From Lumnitzera littorea (lineage: Eukaryota > Streptophyta > Magnoliopsida > Myrtales > Combretaceae): a DNA stretch of 64,000 bases. The first letter of the stretch is position 1, and every line of letters starts with the position of its first letter. Of the stretch, positions 36,791 through 49,146 are shown one piece after another. Made by a program: the position numbers and the translations under genes. The notes below the pieces were generated by a model. It searched no databases. It worked only from the letters and a program-made list of their open reading frames with translations, and had not been told where the DNA came from. The stretch is from positions 78,568,953 to 78,632,952 of the forward strand of contig JAMXBB010000011.1 of assembly GCA_024138015.1 (NCBI GenBank), written 5' to 3'.

Positions 36791-38101
36791 TTACATTCGA
36801 TATGGAAGAGGTTTTCCCTCCATTCATCTTCAGGCATAAGACCGATGCTCATCATCCTCCTTAACACTAGAGTGACTAGCATAAAGTTGCCTTGTTCACT
36901 GTAGATAACTTTCTCCTTGAACAGTTCAGTCTATCTATCCTCTTTTAGCTCCTATACTTTCTCATCAGTACTGTCGACCTCAACAGTTAGCACCTCGCCT
37001 CGAATCACCATTATTCACCTGTTCGAACATTAAGTGGCCATATTTCCAAATCCTTGGCATTTGAAACACTTGATCTCACTAGTCTTCCTACTTGAACTTT
37101 GGCCTTTCTTAAACTTCCTTGGGGGTTCCTTTTCCTCTACTCGGTTACTTGGAGTAGGTCGGGTCTTGGTGACCTTATTTGGTTCTGTTCACGTAGGTTT
37201 GCTTAGAACATATTGGCTACTACTAGGTCGGTTGACAAGTGGTCAAAACCTTCCTGTTTAGCGCCTTTCCATCCTCTTAGCAGCTTGGATTGCATCATGA
37301 AGCATTCTAATATCCAAGGTTTCCAAGATATCCCCAATCTTATGCTTCAATTCACCAATAAACCAAAATACAGTTCAATCCTTTAGCTCCATGACTTCGC
37401 ATCGAATCATTAACATTTGAAATTCCTTAACATAAGTGTCTACACTCGATCCTCCTTACCTTAGCTCCTACAGTCTTTTAAAGGCATCTTGTAAATAATA
37501 GCTTGGTACAAACCTTCTCCGCATAACCCTCTTCATTTCATCCCAAATCTTAATTTCTCGTTCTCCTTCCCTTCTTTGGGTAGCTTATAAGTTCTTCCAC
37601 CATAGGGTGGCATAGCCAGTGAATTCCAATACATCAAGTCTAACCTTTGCATTGTCAGGTACGTCGTGGCATTCAAACTCCTTTTCAATCCCATCCACCC
37701 AATCTAGGTATCCTTTGCATCACTACATCTAGAAAATCTTGAAATTTACATCCTTAACCCTTCAACTCTATGGGCTTGTATAGTTTTTTCTTCAAGCTCG
37801 TAGCATTCTTCTACTTCATTGTTTCCTTCCTCTTCCCCTTCCTCCTCAATTTCTTTAAGGGCTAGCCTTTGTCTGGCATCCCTACCCATTCATTTAGCTT
37901 GAAGTAGTTAAGCTAAGGCATTAATTTGGCCATAATGACCTTTGCCTCACTCTTGCTGCTCATGTCCTTTAATGGAGTTGTTTCTAGTTGCTTGTCTATC
38001 TTCTTGGATAACAGATACCAAATTGGTTACAAAGTTGGTAAGCCTATCAAAATGGTTACCTACCGACTGAGGCGTAAAGCTTCCCACTTGCCCTTAGCCA
38101 T
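36791..38101 (-). pseudogene. gag of element C
   Basis: The minus-strand frame begins with ATG at 38101 (MAKGKWEALR). Capsid-region blocks RVRLDV (about 37650), YATLWWKNL (about 37610), AFKRL (about 37480) and EFQMLMIRCEV (about 37425) are in order. The zinc knuckle near 37025-37070 reads C-X2-C-X4-(H to N)-X4-C. Stops interrupt it. Confidence 0.78.
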
Positions 38102-38303
38102 GTTGAGTACCACTTTCTTGGTTTCCAAGAGTTCCTTGAACACTTGAATTTGACATTATTGGTTACCTTATAAAATTGATGTCTAAGTATACCACTTAAA
38201 GTTCTGTCCATATATAACGACAGTAGATCAATAAGCAATACTTCCAATACCATGACAACTACACAGTAAATAGACAATCAACTACACTCTATTTTTACAT
38301 ATT

Positions 38304-38308
38304 GGAAA
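38304..38308. repeat. Target-site duplication GGAAA, left copy (nested insert)
   Basis: GGAAA directly before TGTCACG; a second perfect copy follows the insert at 41412-41416. Confidence 0.85.
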
Positions 38309-41300
38309 TGTCACGCCCCGAAGCAGCAGAGTCGTAACAGCCCCCGCCGTGTAAACCATCCTAAGATAGAAGTTGGCCTTACAACCGCTATCTTAGACCT
38401 GATCTACACAAGGCGTCCACGACTAACCCGCTTTGAAGTAGACAATTTGTAATTTAAACAAATTATTTACCTAAGAAAGTAAGGAAATATATATAATCAC
38501 TATAATTCAGTTACTGTAGTTAAAGTTTTTAATATTCCTCTATAATATATCTCCTAGTTATTACATCATTCAGAAATGAAAAATAATTCTAAAGTAAAAA
38601 CTTAGACCTTAAAATATGTGTTTATTCTTCGATGTTTTTCCTCACTCCCCAGGATCCAGCAGTTGCTAGCTTCTGAGTAATTGGTTGCTGCTTCTTAGCC
38701 AGCACCTGCACGACGTCTATGGGGATGTGAGCAACCACAGTTCAGTAAGTAGGGACGGAGGACTTAAAACTATACCACACACACAACAAGGTTTTCAATC
38801 ACTTATTAAGTGCAATGCATGTGCAAGCAAATGCCATCGCACGACGTTGTCCAGCCCGTCGTGAGATTAGAGAAATTGCGCCCGCTCTAATCCGGGTTGA
38901 GGAGTTACCGTTAATGCAACAGCTCACGACCAAACCCAGGCTTGTGTAATGAAGACCTTGCTCCTCCCGCAACTACCTTCGAACCACTGTCTTTACCCCC
39001 GACGCGACCTCCTCTCCTGTCACTTAGTTCGACTGAGGATGAAGAAGGGACCATTTTGCAATCCTGCACTATCCCTTCCGAAGGGATCGGTATTTGGCCG
39101 GAGAGTCCTAAATCCCCTAACGGGTTGCCATGTATGTTCAATTATGATTACTGGTCGTATATTTAATTAAGTCCAGTTTAGGGTGATCAATCATTACATA
39201 CAATTCATACAATATGTGCCAGAGCAACAAAAGAGATCATAGCATCACCCATAATCAAGCACATGCACACATACAACTATCTAACAAGCACAATCAAGCA
39301 TAATCTTAAGCCTCCAAAAATACAGCAACATATTAATCCCAACTTACTTCGACTCCTCGCTCGCTCACTCGAGGTCCGATTTGCTCAGGCCATCGCCGGT
39401 TATCCCTATAACACGAACGTGGTTTCAGCTTTTCATATAACTGTTATAGGTTCGTTTTATCCTATAATGCTTCTTGTTAGGTTTTGTTTAAGGTTTAATA
39501 TGCCTAATTATCTAGGTATTAAGTCTTTTACAATTATTCTAGGTTTGGGGTTAGGTTCAGGTTCGGTTTTCGCATCGATTTCTAAACTAGGTTTTTAGTT
39601 CGATTTTTAAGTAGCGTTTTATATTCCAACCCTAGAAATTAGTTTCAACCCATAATGTGAAATTAATCACATTATTTCCCGATAACCTAAATACCATCAT
39701 TATCCTTTGTCAGTGTTTATTTTACTCGGTACACTTAAATCCATATTAGTGTACCGAATTCACTCCTAATGTGATAAATTTTTACATTTTTCATATAATT
39801 CCATAAATTCAAGTTTCCTATCAGATTTATTGTGCATTTTTATTATTCTCAAAATATCAATTTTTATTATAATATTTTCTATTTATTATATTTTCAAAAA
39901 TTACACATTATGCATTATTGCATATTATGCACATAATGCATTTCTAATATTTCTATTACCCTAATTACCATCTATAAACACCAATTATTATTTCAAAATG
40001 TCTAAATCCATCCTAAATCAGATTTTACTCCAAATTTCCCTAATTTACAAAATTAACTATTTTTTCCTATTACTCATTTATTACATAATTAACCTAATAA
40101 TTACATCTAACACCCTAAATGCTATAAGTATCATACTCCATCAGATCTTAACACCCTAAAACATCTACTTATTCACTAAGTCAGAAATTAATAATTTAAT
40201 TACTTAATTAATCCTAAATTACCCATTTTATGCCTCATTTTAGGACCTAAAAATTATCTAAAAATTTTGAAAATTAATTTTTGAAAAAGGGCTTCATAGC
40301 ACTGTTCTATATCATCTGAATAATCTACACAAAAATTTTGGGCTTGAAACTACACTCCTAAGGTCATTTATTTCTAAACCGAAATGTACTCGGTTTTGCA
40401 CGATTTCTTAGGGGCCATATATTACGGGATATAATTTCATCAAAATAATATTTTTCCTACAAACTACATACAATAAAACCTCAGAATAACAAGTTTCATA
40501 ATTTTCTAGGTAAAATAACTAATTTTACAAAATTATACAAGAATTGGGCTGGAATTTGGACTCACCGGTTCAGGTGGCTCCGGCCACCGCGGGCCGCCGT
40601 GGCCTTGTCGGCCGGCCTGGGCGCTGCCACCACCGTATGGTGGTGGTGGCCGTCCACTCCCAGCTCCTCGTTTGGTGTGGGTTCCCTTTAAAACCCCTAA
40701 CTGCACAGTTTTTCTTATTTTTTTTATTTTCTGGATTTTCTCTCGAATTTTCAACTCTCCCTAATTTTCTCTGATTTCTAACTGTCCAAATGAGTTCTTG
40801 GATTTTTCTTGCTATTTATAGATGTTTTTTGTAATTATTATGCATTAATTTGACAAGATTTTGTCAACTTTCCTTGATTTTTGGCTTTTTGTTTGTCCAA
40901 TTCTTATTGGATAATTTTTCTTTTTCTGATTTGAACCTGCCACGACCTTATCTTGATTCATCTTATCATCTTCTGATTTTTTCTTATTTTTCCATAATTA
41001 TTTTATATTTTTCTTTAATTATTTGCTTAGTTTTCGGCCAATTTTAGTAATTACGCGTATTTTTATCTATACGTAAATACATGTAGGGTACACGTGAACA
41101 TTCCTAAATATTATTTTGGTCATTCTAAAATTTTTAGTATACATATAATCTATCTCTAATAATTTTTTAGTTATTATATTACACTTTTTGCCTTTTCAGT
41201 AATTAGCAGTTATTATGCTTAAAATTTGAAAATTTTATAGTCTCCTATTTTACTATTTATTTTCTTAAATTTAAGTTTACGGGGTCATTTTTACTAATAT

Positions 41301-41411
41301 TCTTCTCAATAGTTTATAATTTGGGTGTGATCGGATCCTTTAACCGATCCCCGTCAACCTTGGGTTCTAGGCTCAATCCTACGGTTACTTGGCTTAACTT
41401 TGGGGCTTACA
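38309..41411. mobile_element. Nested insert in element C, probably a 3.1-kb solo LTR
   Basis: Begins TGTCACGCCCCGAAGC and ends GGGGCTTACA, so it has the TG...CA ends of an LTR, and is flanked by the perfect duplication GGAAA. I see no internal repeat of the ends and no gag or pol domain, which fits a solo LTR left by recombination between the LTRs of a long-LTR element. The left third (38309-39600) is moderately GC-rich, the middle (39600-40500) very AT-rich. A short GC-rich patch at 40560-40670 is followed by T-rich sequence. Confidence 0.68.
40560..40672. other. GC-rich patch inside the nested insert
   Basis: About 110 bases of very GC-rich sequence (GGCCGGCC, CACCGTATGGTGGTGGTGG) sit in strongly AT-rich surroundings. 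CACCACCGTATGGTGGTGG is a near-perfect palindrome at about 40628-40648. Open frames on both strands cross it, but none looks like a gene. It may be part of the LTR promoter/R region. Confidence 0.55.
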
Positions 41412-41416
41412 GGAAA
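41412..41416. repeat. Target-site duplication GGAAA, right copy (nested insert)
   Basis: Identical to 38304-38308. Confidence 0.85.
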
Positions 41417-41534
41417 CAGGGGAAAACAAAGCGTAGAACACCTTTCAACTTCTAAACTTTAATGTTAACACATGAGAACAATAACAAACCACTTAAAGAA
41501 CACAGTAACAGAATCCAGCTTCGAATGGAGCTAG

Positions 41535-41546
41535 GCTTTGATACTA
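41535..41546 (-). other. Primer-binding site of element C
   Basis: The minus strand reads TAGTATCAAAGC, two transitions from the initiator-Met site TGGTATCAGAGC, and lies just inside the 5' LTR. Confidence 0.7.
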
Positions 41547-41549
41547 AGA

Positions 41550-42404
41550 TAATATAAATTAGTGGATGAAAATACAGACCTAATATCCTACATAACCAAA
41601 GGGTGGGTCCGAGCCATGAGATGGCTCAAAAAGTAAATGAGCAGGAGTTCCCGTGCATCAACAATGGGTATGACGTACCAATGCCTCACACGAGCTCGAA
41701 TCACACTTGATATGATGTATAAGTTTTGGTTGAAGGTCATTCGTTACTAATCCACGCTCAATGAACTAGATGAGAGTAGCTCAAAAGGAAGTAGAAGGAC
41801 ACTTAGCTCAAGAGAAAGTAAAAGTTTAGTGTATTCTCCTTATATTCATTGTGTGGCTATTAAAATATGCAAGTATTTATAGAACCCAATTAGGGTAATT
41901 CCTAAATTACAGAAAATTATAGAAATAGATCCCTACTCGATAAGTAAAAGGAGAATAATTTACAAAGGAAGCATATAATCGTGCAAAAAGAACATCCTTT
42001 GTTAGAAAGGACAACGTGTGCGCAAAAAGAAGGAGTAGGTCTTGATTGGGTCTAGTTGGCGTTGGCAGTTCGGTAGCTTTGATTTCGGAGATTGGACAAA
42101 GGTTAGCTTAGGGATGGCTCACATTTGGGTTGGCTTCGGATGATCGGCTCCTAACAATTGTTAGTTTGGCCTCGGTACTGTAGGGATGGCTGTATCCTGA
42201 TTTGGTGCTTGGACTGGTGTGTTGCAAAGGGGTTGGCTGATCACTTCAACAGTTTTTTAGATGGTATGGAGAGTGAAGTAGCTCGGTAGGTTGAACTGGG
42301 GTAAATACTACTCCTTGACGCTTAACTCACCTAGGACAGCTTGGCGAACTATCTGAGAAAGCCTTCGGGTTTGGGAGCACATGATCGGTCCTCGATCTCT
42401 ATCA
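41550..42404 (-). repeat. 5' LTR of element C
   Basis: The minus strand begins TGATAGAGATCGAGGACC and ends in AATTTATATTA, where the 3' LTR has the expected CA end. Collinear with 32727-33634. Confidence 0.87.
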
Positions 42405-42409
42405 TAAGC
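42405..42409. repeat. Target-site duplication TAAGC, right copy (element C)
   Basis: Identical to 32722-32726. Confidence 0.85.
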
Positions 42410-45400
42410 CATTTAGATAGACGTACTTGTACCGATTAAATGACATCTTTCATGTTAAATGTCGATTAGATGCCTCTTTCTCTCTATTCAGACACTTCAT
42501 TACCTACTTTATAAACTACCTCTAACTAATGACAATGATGAGGAACTAAAATTCAACTAATAAAAGGTTCTTCATGTTCCTAAGTAAAAACAAGACAAAT
42601 GGGGTATTAAAATAAGCAAGAGGAAAATTACAAGAAATAAGGAAGACTAAAATATAAATGAATCAAAATCATTCTTTTTTTTTTTTTTTGAAAATTCTTA
42701 TTCATTATTGAAAAAGAAAAAGCTTTACACTTTGTATGCTTTTGAACATCTTTTGACTCTTAGAACCTGCAAACCATCTCGATTCTTCTAAGTTACTAAT
42801 ATGAGGAAATTTGTTTGAAGCATTGGAAGAAAATGAATTTATAAGAAGTAGAGAATAAGGAAGTGGATGTTATGATCCTTATTGATTGTTAAAAGTAATG
42901 GAAAAGAATTCTAGGAAGCAAAAAAATTTATTTCTAATGGCTTTAGAAGGCATTAACTTGAAGAAAATTACTACCTTTGACTAAAATTGAAGGAGAAAAG
43001 GAAAAAAAAAAAGAAGGAAGAGAAATTGCTCAAAAATGCTATTAAAGTTCAAATTTTGAATGGTTTTAAGGAAGGTTAATAAGGTATGAAGAGTCATTTG
43101 GATGGCAAGGTCATGCTAATGTGATTCCTATAAAGAAGAAGCCAAAACATGTCAAAGGAAGGTTAAAAATAAGGGAAGGGTGATCTTTTCTAGAAAAATG
43201 TTAGAGAAGAGGGAGAAAAAAAGGGAAGGAATCGTTAACAAAAAATTACTTAAGAAAAATTCACTTAAAGACATAAAAAAAATTTAATGAAGAAAATTTT
43301 TTCCCATATGAAGATGGAATGATTGAAAAATTCAAAATTACAATAGACATAACATATGCAGTTAGTTTTTCTTTTAGGTGTGAAAAGTATTGCAAAGAAG
43401 ATGATATATATGGTGAGCTATATAAACACATGAAGCAACAAAGTAACAAATCAACAAAGTATAAATGTGAGGTAATGATAAAAGAATTAATATATCCACT
43501 ATATGCCTAAAATCACTAAACCTCTTTAGTAGAGCTTTTGGCTAAGGGCAAAATATAAAGGGTCTATTTGGTAATAGGTTAGATCAAAGTTTACTTTATG
43601 AGTTAACTTTTTGAATTGATGGCAAAGTTTAGGCATTTAAGCCAATTTATTAAGGATGTATTAAGGAGATTTGGCTTACTAAATTTAAAATAGAGGCTAT
43701 CAAATTTATTAATTTGTTTTTTGGCTTTTCTTAGTAAGCTCACATAAAGATAGGATTTGTCCATAGGCTTAGGTCATGAGAGGCTTAATGAGAAATTACT
43801 TATATTATAGCCTAAAGAGAAGTTATATATATATATATTTAAATTATGGCTATATCTCATCTATTGATCATTAGAATGATTTAACCTATATCGTGAAAGT
43901 TTCATGCAGTCTATTAAGTCATACAATGGTGGAGAGTAGGCACCAAAACTACATATAGATTTTTCATTCTCCTTATTTATTACTTAAGAAGCTTTACACA
44001 AATTCTATTGTATGGACAATTGGACGAAGAACATCCAACTCTAACTCCTTATTTATTACTTATATTAAAGTTAAGACTTGAAGCACTTTCACCTAACACA
44101 AGTGTGAAAGAGCTACTAATATTACCTATTCCACCTATCATGTCTTATCCTAATCATATCCTTTCACATATCATCCAATTAAGACTTTTCTAAAGTCATT
44201 TGAAGTGTAAAATCATAAGAGATGCAAGTGACCATCAACAACCCCATATAGTAACCAACTTTGATGTAGGATATATATATATATATGATGTAAGATAGCT
44301 GTTTTTTTAACATTGTCTAAGCTCTAACTTGAATTTCTAGGAAGCATGAGATACAATATGAAAACAAATTGGAACTTAACATCTAAGATGCCTTTAATTT
44401 AGTTCATAGAATGCATTTTTCTAGTGGCCCAGGATAACATTTTAATTGATATAGTTGGAATGGAATGGATCAAGCAAATGAAATGTAAATACTTTATACC
44501 CATAACAATAATTGCAACAATTTGAATTCAAAGTTAGAGATTTTATTTGATTTTTTTTTTAATCATCTAACAAGAGTTTTGTGCTTCAATTTAGGTTTAG
44601 AGATATTTATGAATTTTTTATTCCCATAAACCATGATATTTCTAAGAGATATTAGTATTGGATACCAAGTGGGTTTTAGATCGGGCATGGAAATTTAGGT
44701 AAATAATTCAATTAGAGATTCGATATGTCAATAATTTAAATTACATTAACAATTTTTGCATCCTAGATTATTTCTATGCTTATACAATACATACATCAAC
44801 TACCACTTAATTGATAAATACGGTCCTATACAACTATTTTGCGGTTGCAAATGCTCAGTTCCAAAATTAGAAGATACTCATACAATCGTAGAAACTTTTA
44901 GGGGTGGACCATGCAATTTACTCCAAAGAAAAAGTAATAAACATATAAAAACCAATTATAATAAGTATCATTGACAAACCAATATTACTCCAATTTTGTG
45001 ATCTTTAGACTAACCTTATCTATGGAATTTGACTTGTGATAATGAGAACGTGGCATCGATTGTTTGATCAATGATGAGATTGAGATGAGAATCATAGTCC
45101 TAACTAATTTCTACTCAAGAATTAACCTATATTTCTGTAGCTTGAAGACTTAAATTATGATGAGCTATCACTTTTGCATGGCTTCTCACCAATATGAAGA
45201 ATAAAAGACTTGCCAACTTTTATGAAAATTTATTGATTTGCATGACCATGGATTAGACACTAGTTGTTTATTGGTAAAGATGATCGTAAGGGTGTTGGTG
45301 TTGCAAAATTTGATCCATTAAGTTAATACTATAAGTACTTATAGGAAAGTATCCGCTTGTTATAGCAATTATATTGTATTTTTTATATGTAAAAGGATTT

Positions 45401-45643
45401 CATTAATTATTGTACTGACAATACTTTTTAAATTTTATAAGATAGAAAAAATTCTTTTATCAAATGAGTAGGATTACTTAATGTGAAATAAACCTTTCAA
45501 TGGTATATGTACTAAGTGAATTTAACTATAAACCTAAAAAAAAATAAAAAGAAATTAATATATTAAACTCATGAGAGTTATATTTTAAAATAAATCATAA
45601 AAGATATTTAAACAAAAAATTGCAAGTAAAGTAGAAAGAGCTA
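42410..45643. other. Intergenic AT-rich DNA between elements C and E
   Basis: No gene or mobile element domain recognised on either strand. It contains a poly(T) run (about 42674-42688), purine-rich stretches near 42980-43030 and 43190-43240, and short (TA)n runs at about 43827-43841 and 44270-44286. Confidence 0.6.
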
Positions 45644-45826
45644 TTGAAGTCGAAGAGGGAAGTTGTTTTGTGTAAAATTCTCATTACCATTAACTAATAC
45701 AGTTAAAAATATATATATACTACATGAGGTAAAGGGCTATGTAACAGAATAATTAACTTATGCACATGTATATATAATGACTAAAACACATTAGCTATTT
45801 ACAAAATAAATAAACTACATTATACA
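45644..45826 (-). repeat. 3' LTR of element E
   Basis: Collinear with 48911-49091: both contain TTGTTTTGTGTAAAATTCTC and AATGACTAAAACACAT. The plus-strand end at TATACA corresponds to a TGTATAATG start on the minus strand. Confidence 0.82.
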
Positions 45827-47400
45827 AAAAAATTGCAATTGTGATTTAGTGACCAACTTAGTAAGCAGGTCAACTAGTTGAAATCGAGAAGGGACATAAA
45901 GTGTATGGAGGAATCCTTGATGAATTTGATATCTAGTGTAGTGGACATCAACTTTAACGTGTTTTATTCGATCATGTTGGCAAGGATTGTTAGTGATGGA
46001 AGTAGTTGCTTCATTGTTACAACATAAAGTAAAAGGTAACTGTAAAGGAACATGTAGATCTTGAACAAGATGATAAATCCACTTTAACGCACCCGTAGCT
46101 ACTACCATGGCATGATACTCAGTCTCCAATAGATTTTCAATCCATAGGACAAATAGCCCAATCTAAATCAATATATCTAAGCAAACTAAGAGAGTTATTA
46201 GAAGAATAAAACAAACAATAGGAAATAGTTCCCTTTATATAGCATAAAAGATGTAGAGCAACTCTCATATGCAAAGTGCATGGCTTGAATAGAAATTGAC
46301 TTAGATAATGCAATGGAAAAGACAAATCTGTTCTGGTCAACGTCAAATACAACGAGTGACCAAGTAAATGTTGATAAGATGATGGATCAAGAAGAGGATC
46401 TCCACTATTTAAATCCAATTGAGTTCCTAAAGGCAATGGAAGTCTTACTAACTTGGCATTGAGCATACCCATATCAAATAACAAATTAGTAGCAAATTTA
46501 TATTGACTAAGATAAAGTCTAGCAATAGTGGAACACAACTAGATCCCAATAAAATACTAAGCTAAACCAAGATCCTTAATGGTAAATGCCTGATGTAATT
46601 GATCCTTCAACTCAGTAATAGAAGTGGCATAAGTGTTCGTGATGAGCATATCATCCACGTATAAAAGAACAACGACAAAATGATTATTATTAGTCCTAGT
46701 AAAGAGAGAGTAATCATTTTTGGACTGTAAAAAACCTTTGCCAATGAAAAATTTTGAAATTTCCACATTCTATTATCTCGATGCTTGTTTGAGGCTGTAT
46801 AAAGAAGGAACCAATTGACAGACTTCACCTGGTTTAGCTTTAGTGTATCCTTGTAGAGGATGCATATAGATCTCTTCATTAAGAAACCCATACAAAAATG
46901 CATTTTTGATATCTAATTGGTGTATGCGCCAACACTTAGCCATAGCTATTGCTAAAAAAATGCGAACAGTACATAAGTGAGCAACAAGAGAAAAAAGTCT
47001 TAATGTAATCTTCCCCTTTAATTTATGTATAACTTTTTGCCACTAGATGTGCTTTATCTCACTCAATAGATCCATTAGCCTTATACTTAATTTTATGTAC
47101 CCATTTGATTTAATTGCATGCTTTCCTTGTGGCAAAATAGTAAGTTCCCAAGTATGATTATTTTCTAAAGCATCTAACTCCTTATTCATTGCCTCTACCC
47201 AGTTGTCATCTTGAGAGGCTTGTAAATAGGAAGTTATTTCCTTAGTAGTTAAAACTTAAGCTAAAGAGGCCATAAAAGGTTGAGGATAAGAGCCAAAAGT
47301 ATGAGAAGTAAACAAGGGAAAAGAGATTGATGTATCGGGCAAAGAAAAAGAACTTGGATGATGAAGAATAAGAGAAAGAACAAGATGAACATTATGTGTA
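45827..47400 (-). pseudogene. RT and RNase H of copia element E
   Basis: Read on the minus strand from about 47250: the copia RT start (DDNW-EAMNKELDALENN block), VRIFLAIAMAK, HQLDIKNAFLYGFLNEEIYM (about 46925-46870), then YVDDMLI near 46650 (the YVDD catalytic motif is intact), DIGMLNAK-type and RTDLSFPLHYLSQF blocks (46538-46300). RNase H follows at 45815-46129 (METEYHAMV, CNNEATTSI, HDRIKHVKVDVHY). Several frameshifts and stops separate these pieces. Confidence 0.82.
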
Positions 47401-47815
47401 TAATTGGCTAGCCATTGAAGAGGACACCTAGGCCTAGTAGACTTTCATAACATAGGACTTAGTATTGATAAGTTAGGGTTCTGGGATGAAGAAGAAGAAG
47501 GTACTGGATTAATGAAGGACTAATAGCAATAGATCCAACAATATGAACAGATTTGCAAGAATTATCTAGTAACAAAACTTTTATTAGTGTAGACAAAACT
47601 TGTTTGTTGAGAAGTAAGTGGTCATGAGGAGTCATGTGGTCCATAGCTCTTGTATCAATAATCCAAGGAATCATATTACCATTTACTCCCCTAAGTGAAT
47701 CGATTGTAGTAGTAAAGGATGAATAGATAGTTGCAAAATGCACTCTACTGGCATCATCTTTTTCTCCAAATCGTTTCATATACTTCATAAATTCCTGGCA
47801 AAAACCTTGAAACAA
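47401..47815 (-). pseudogene. Protease region of copia element E
   Basis: The minus strand has WIIDTRAMDHMT near 47640-47680, matching the copia protease motif WIIDTGASDHM with the Gly of the active-site triplet changed to Arg. Sequence similarity to copia stops at about 47460, and RT-like sequence begins by about 47250, so most of the GAG-pre-integrase and integrase region is absent. Confidence 0.7.
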
Positions 47816-47920
47816 CTGGTGAGAATCAAAATTAGAAGTAGGGAGATCATTAGATTCGACATTATAGTCTAATGGAGAAGACTCAATTTTCGAAAAATGT
47901 GTTGCAATTTTCCCTTTCGT

Positions 47921-48803
47921 TCAGTTCCTCTTTCCTTTAAGCAATTCAAGATAACTTATGATCTTGAAACAATTTTTTATTGTGTGACCGACGCTTTTAG
48001 AATGCTTACACCTAAGATTAGCCTTTCTCACATCTCTCTTCCCTGCATTAGACTGAAAATAATTCGATTTAGTTACTTGAAAATCCATAGAATCTCCTTC
48101 CATAGTTGATGTAACTTGCCTCTATTTCTCTATCTATTGAATGATATAGAAAGCCTTATTAGCAGTTGGAAGAGAATCACATGACAAAACATGATTTCAT
48201 ATAGCTTCATACACATTGAATAAACCCATAAGAAACTTTATAAGTTTATGCTTATTCTCAAAATCAACTATTTTATCTTTCAATCCATAAGAGCATACAC
48301 TTATTGCACTACAATTACACTTATGACATAGATTAAGAGTGTGTAGTTCATCCCATGCCTTCTTAAGCTTATTATAATATGCAGCAACACTTAAATTCCC
48401 TTGCTTAGTATTACTTATCTCAAGTTCTAGCTAAAAAATGAGAGGACCATTTGCTTGACCAAATTTCTCAACTATTTCATTCCACAATTCAATAGCAGAT
48501 TGAGCATATAAGAAACTTTGTGACAAGTCACTCACCATTGAATTCAAAATCTAGAATTCAACTAACGTATTCATTAGATTTCTAATTAGGCTTTTTAATT
48601 TTACCATCAACAAAACTAAGTTTTAATTTCACTACTAAGGCTAATTGAATAGATCAACTCTACGTCAAGTAGTTACTATCATTAAAGACGATGTTTCTAA
48701 GAATCATACTTAGATTATTCGAACCAGATATGTAGTAAGGATCTGAATTTAAATTTGAAGCCTCACCAGACCTGGTTTTTCCTAACTTTTCCATGAGTCA
48801 TCT
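47921..48803 (-). pseudogene. gag of copia element E
   Basis: Starts near the minus-strand ATG at about 48799 (MTHGKVRK). UBN2-type blocks are readable: YYNKLKKAWDEL (about 48385), CNCSAISVC, LIKFLMGLFNVYEAI (about 48230) and PTANKAF-II (about 48155). It ends with a zinc knuckle near 47970-48025 reading C-X2-S-X4-H-X4-C, where the second Cys is replaced by Ser. Early stops disrupt the N-terminal half. Confidence 0.75.
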
Positions 48804-48895
48804 TGATCAGCTCTACTAATCAATTACTAATTGGAAGAAAACTTGAACAAATCAAGAAAAAAAAAATAATCATAGTTAGAAACCTTAATGTTCCC

Positions 48896-48907
48896 GCTCT
48901 AATACCA
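48896..48907 (-). other. Primer-binding site of element E
   Basis: The minus strand reads TGGTATTAGAGC, one transition from the initiator-Met tRNA site, three bases inside the 5' LTR. Confidence 0.8.
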
Positions 48908-48910
48908 TAT

Positions 48911-49091
48911 TGGAAGTCAAAGAAGGAAATTGTTTTGTGTAAAATTCTCATTAAACATTAACTAATACGGTTATAGATATATTATATTGCATGAGGTAGA
49001 GAGCTATGTAACTGAATAAATAACTCACTACACATGTATGTAATGACTAAAACACATCAGCTATTTACAAATAAATAAACTGTACTATACT
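48911..49091 (-). repeat. 5' LTR of element E
   Basis: Ends GACTTCCA on the minus strand next to the primer site. Pairs with 45644-45826 and is visibly diverged from it. Confidence 0.82.
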
Positions 49092-49146
49092 AAAGCTATA
49101 TTATTCTAATAAGAGCAATTTAACATAAGTATAAGTAATCACAATT

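Larger units (their letters stand above)
32727..42404 (-). mobile_element. Ty3/gypsy LTR retrotransposon, element C, with nested insert
   Basis: On the minus strand: 5' LTR 41550-42404, primer-binding site, leader interrupted by the insert 38309-41411, gag (start about 38101), protease, RT, RNase H, integrase, polypurine tract and 3' LTR 32727-33634. The perfect TAAGC duplication fixes the ends. Without the insert it is about 6.6 kb. Coding parts carry stops and frameshifts; the RT motif is YFGN, while the protease DSGS and the integrase D, D, E positions are retained. Closest relative within the window is element D. Confidence 0.9.
45644..49093 (-). mobile_element. Ty1/copia LTR retrotransposon, element E, internally deleted
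   Basis: A 3.45-kb minus-strand element with short LTRs (about 180 bp), a primer site, gag with a zinc knuckle, protease, RT and RNase H. The integrase, which lies between protease and RT in copia elements, is largely missing, which explains the short length. AGCTA occurs at both sides (45639-45643 and 49094-49098) as the likely target duplication; LTR ends are accurate to about 2 bp. Stops and frameshifts show it is dead. Confidence 0.82.

Noticed and set aside
38309..38340. TGTCACGCCCC as the start of a complete nested element with two LTRs
   Set aside because: No second copy of this start occurs before the insert ends at 41411, so a single LTR is the simpler reading.
40533..40774. Pro/Gly/Arg-rich open frames over the GC-rich patch
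   Set aside because: Both strands are open through the same 200 bases because of composition. It lies inside a solo-LTR-like insert.
45639..49098. Element E as a full-length autonomous copia element
   Set aside because: It is only about 3.45 kb, lacks most of the integrase and has stops and frameshifts in every domain.
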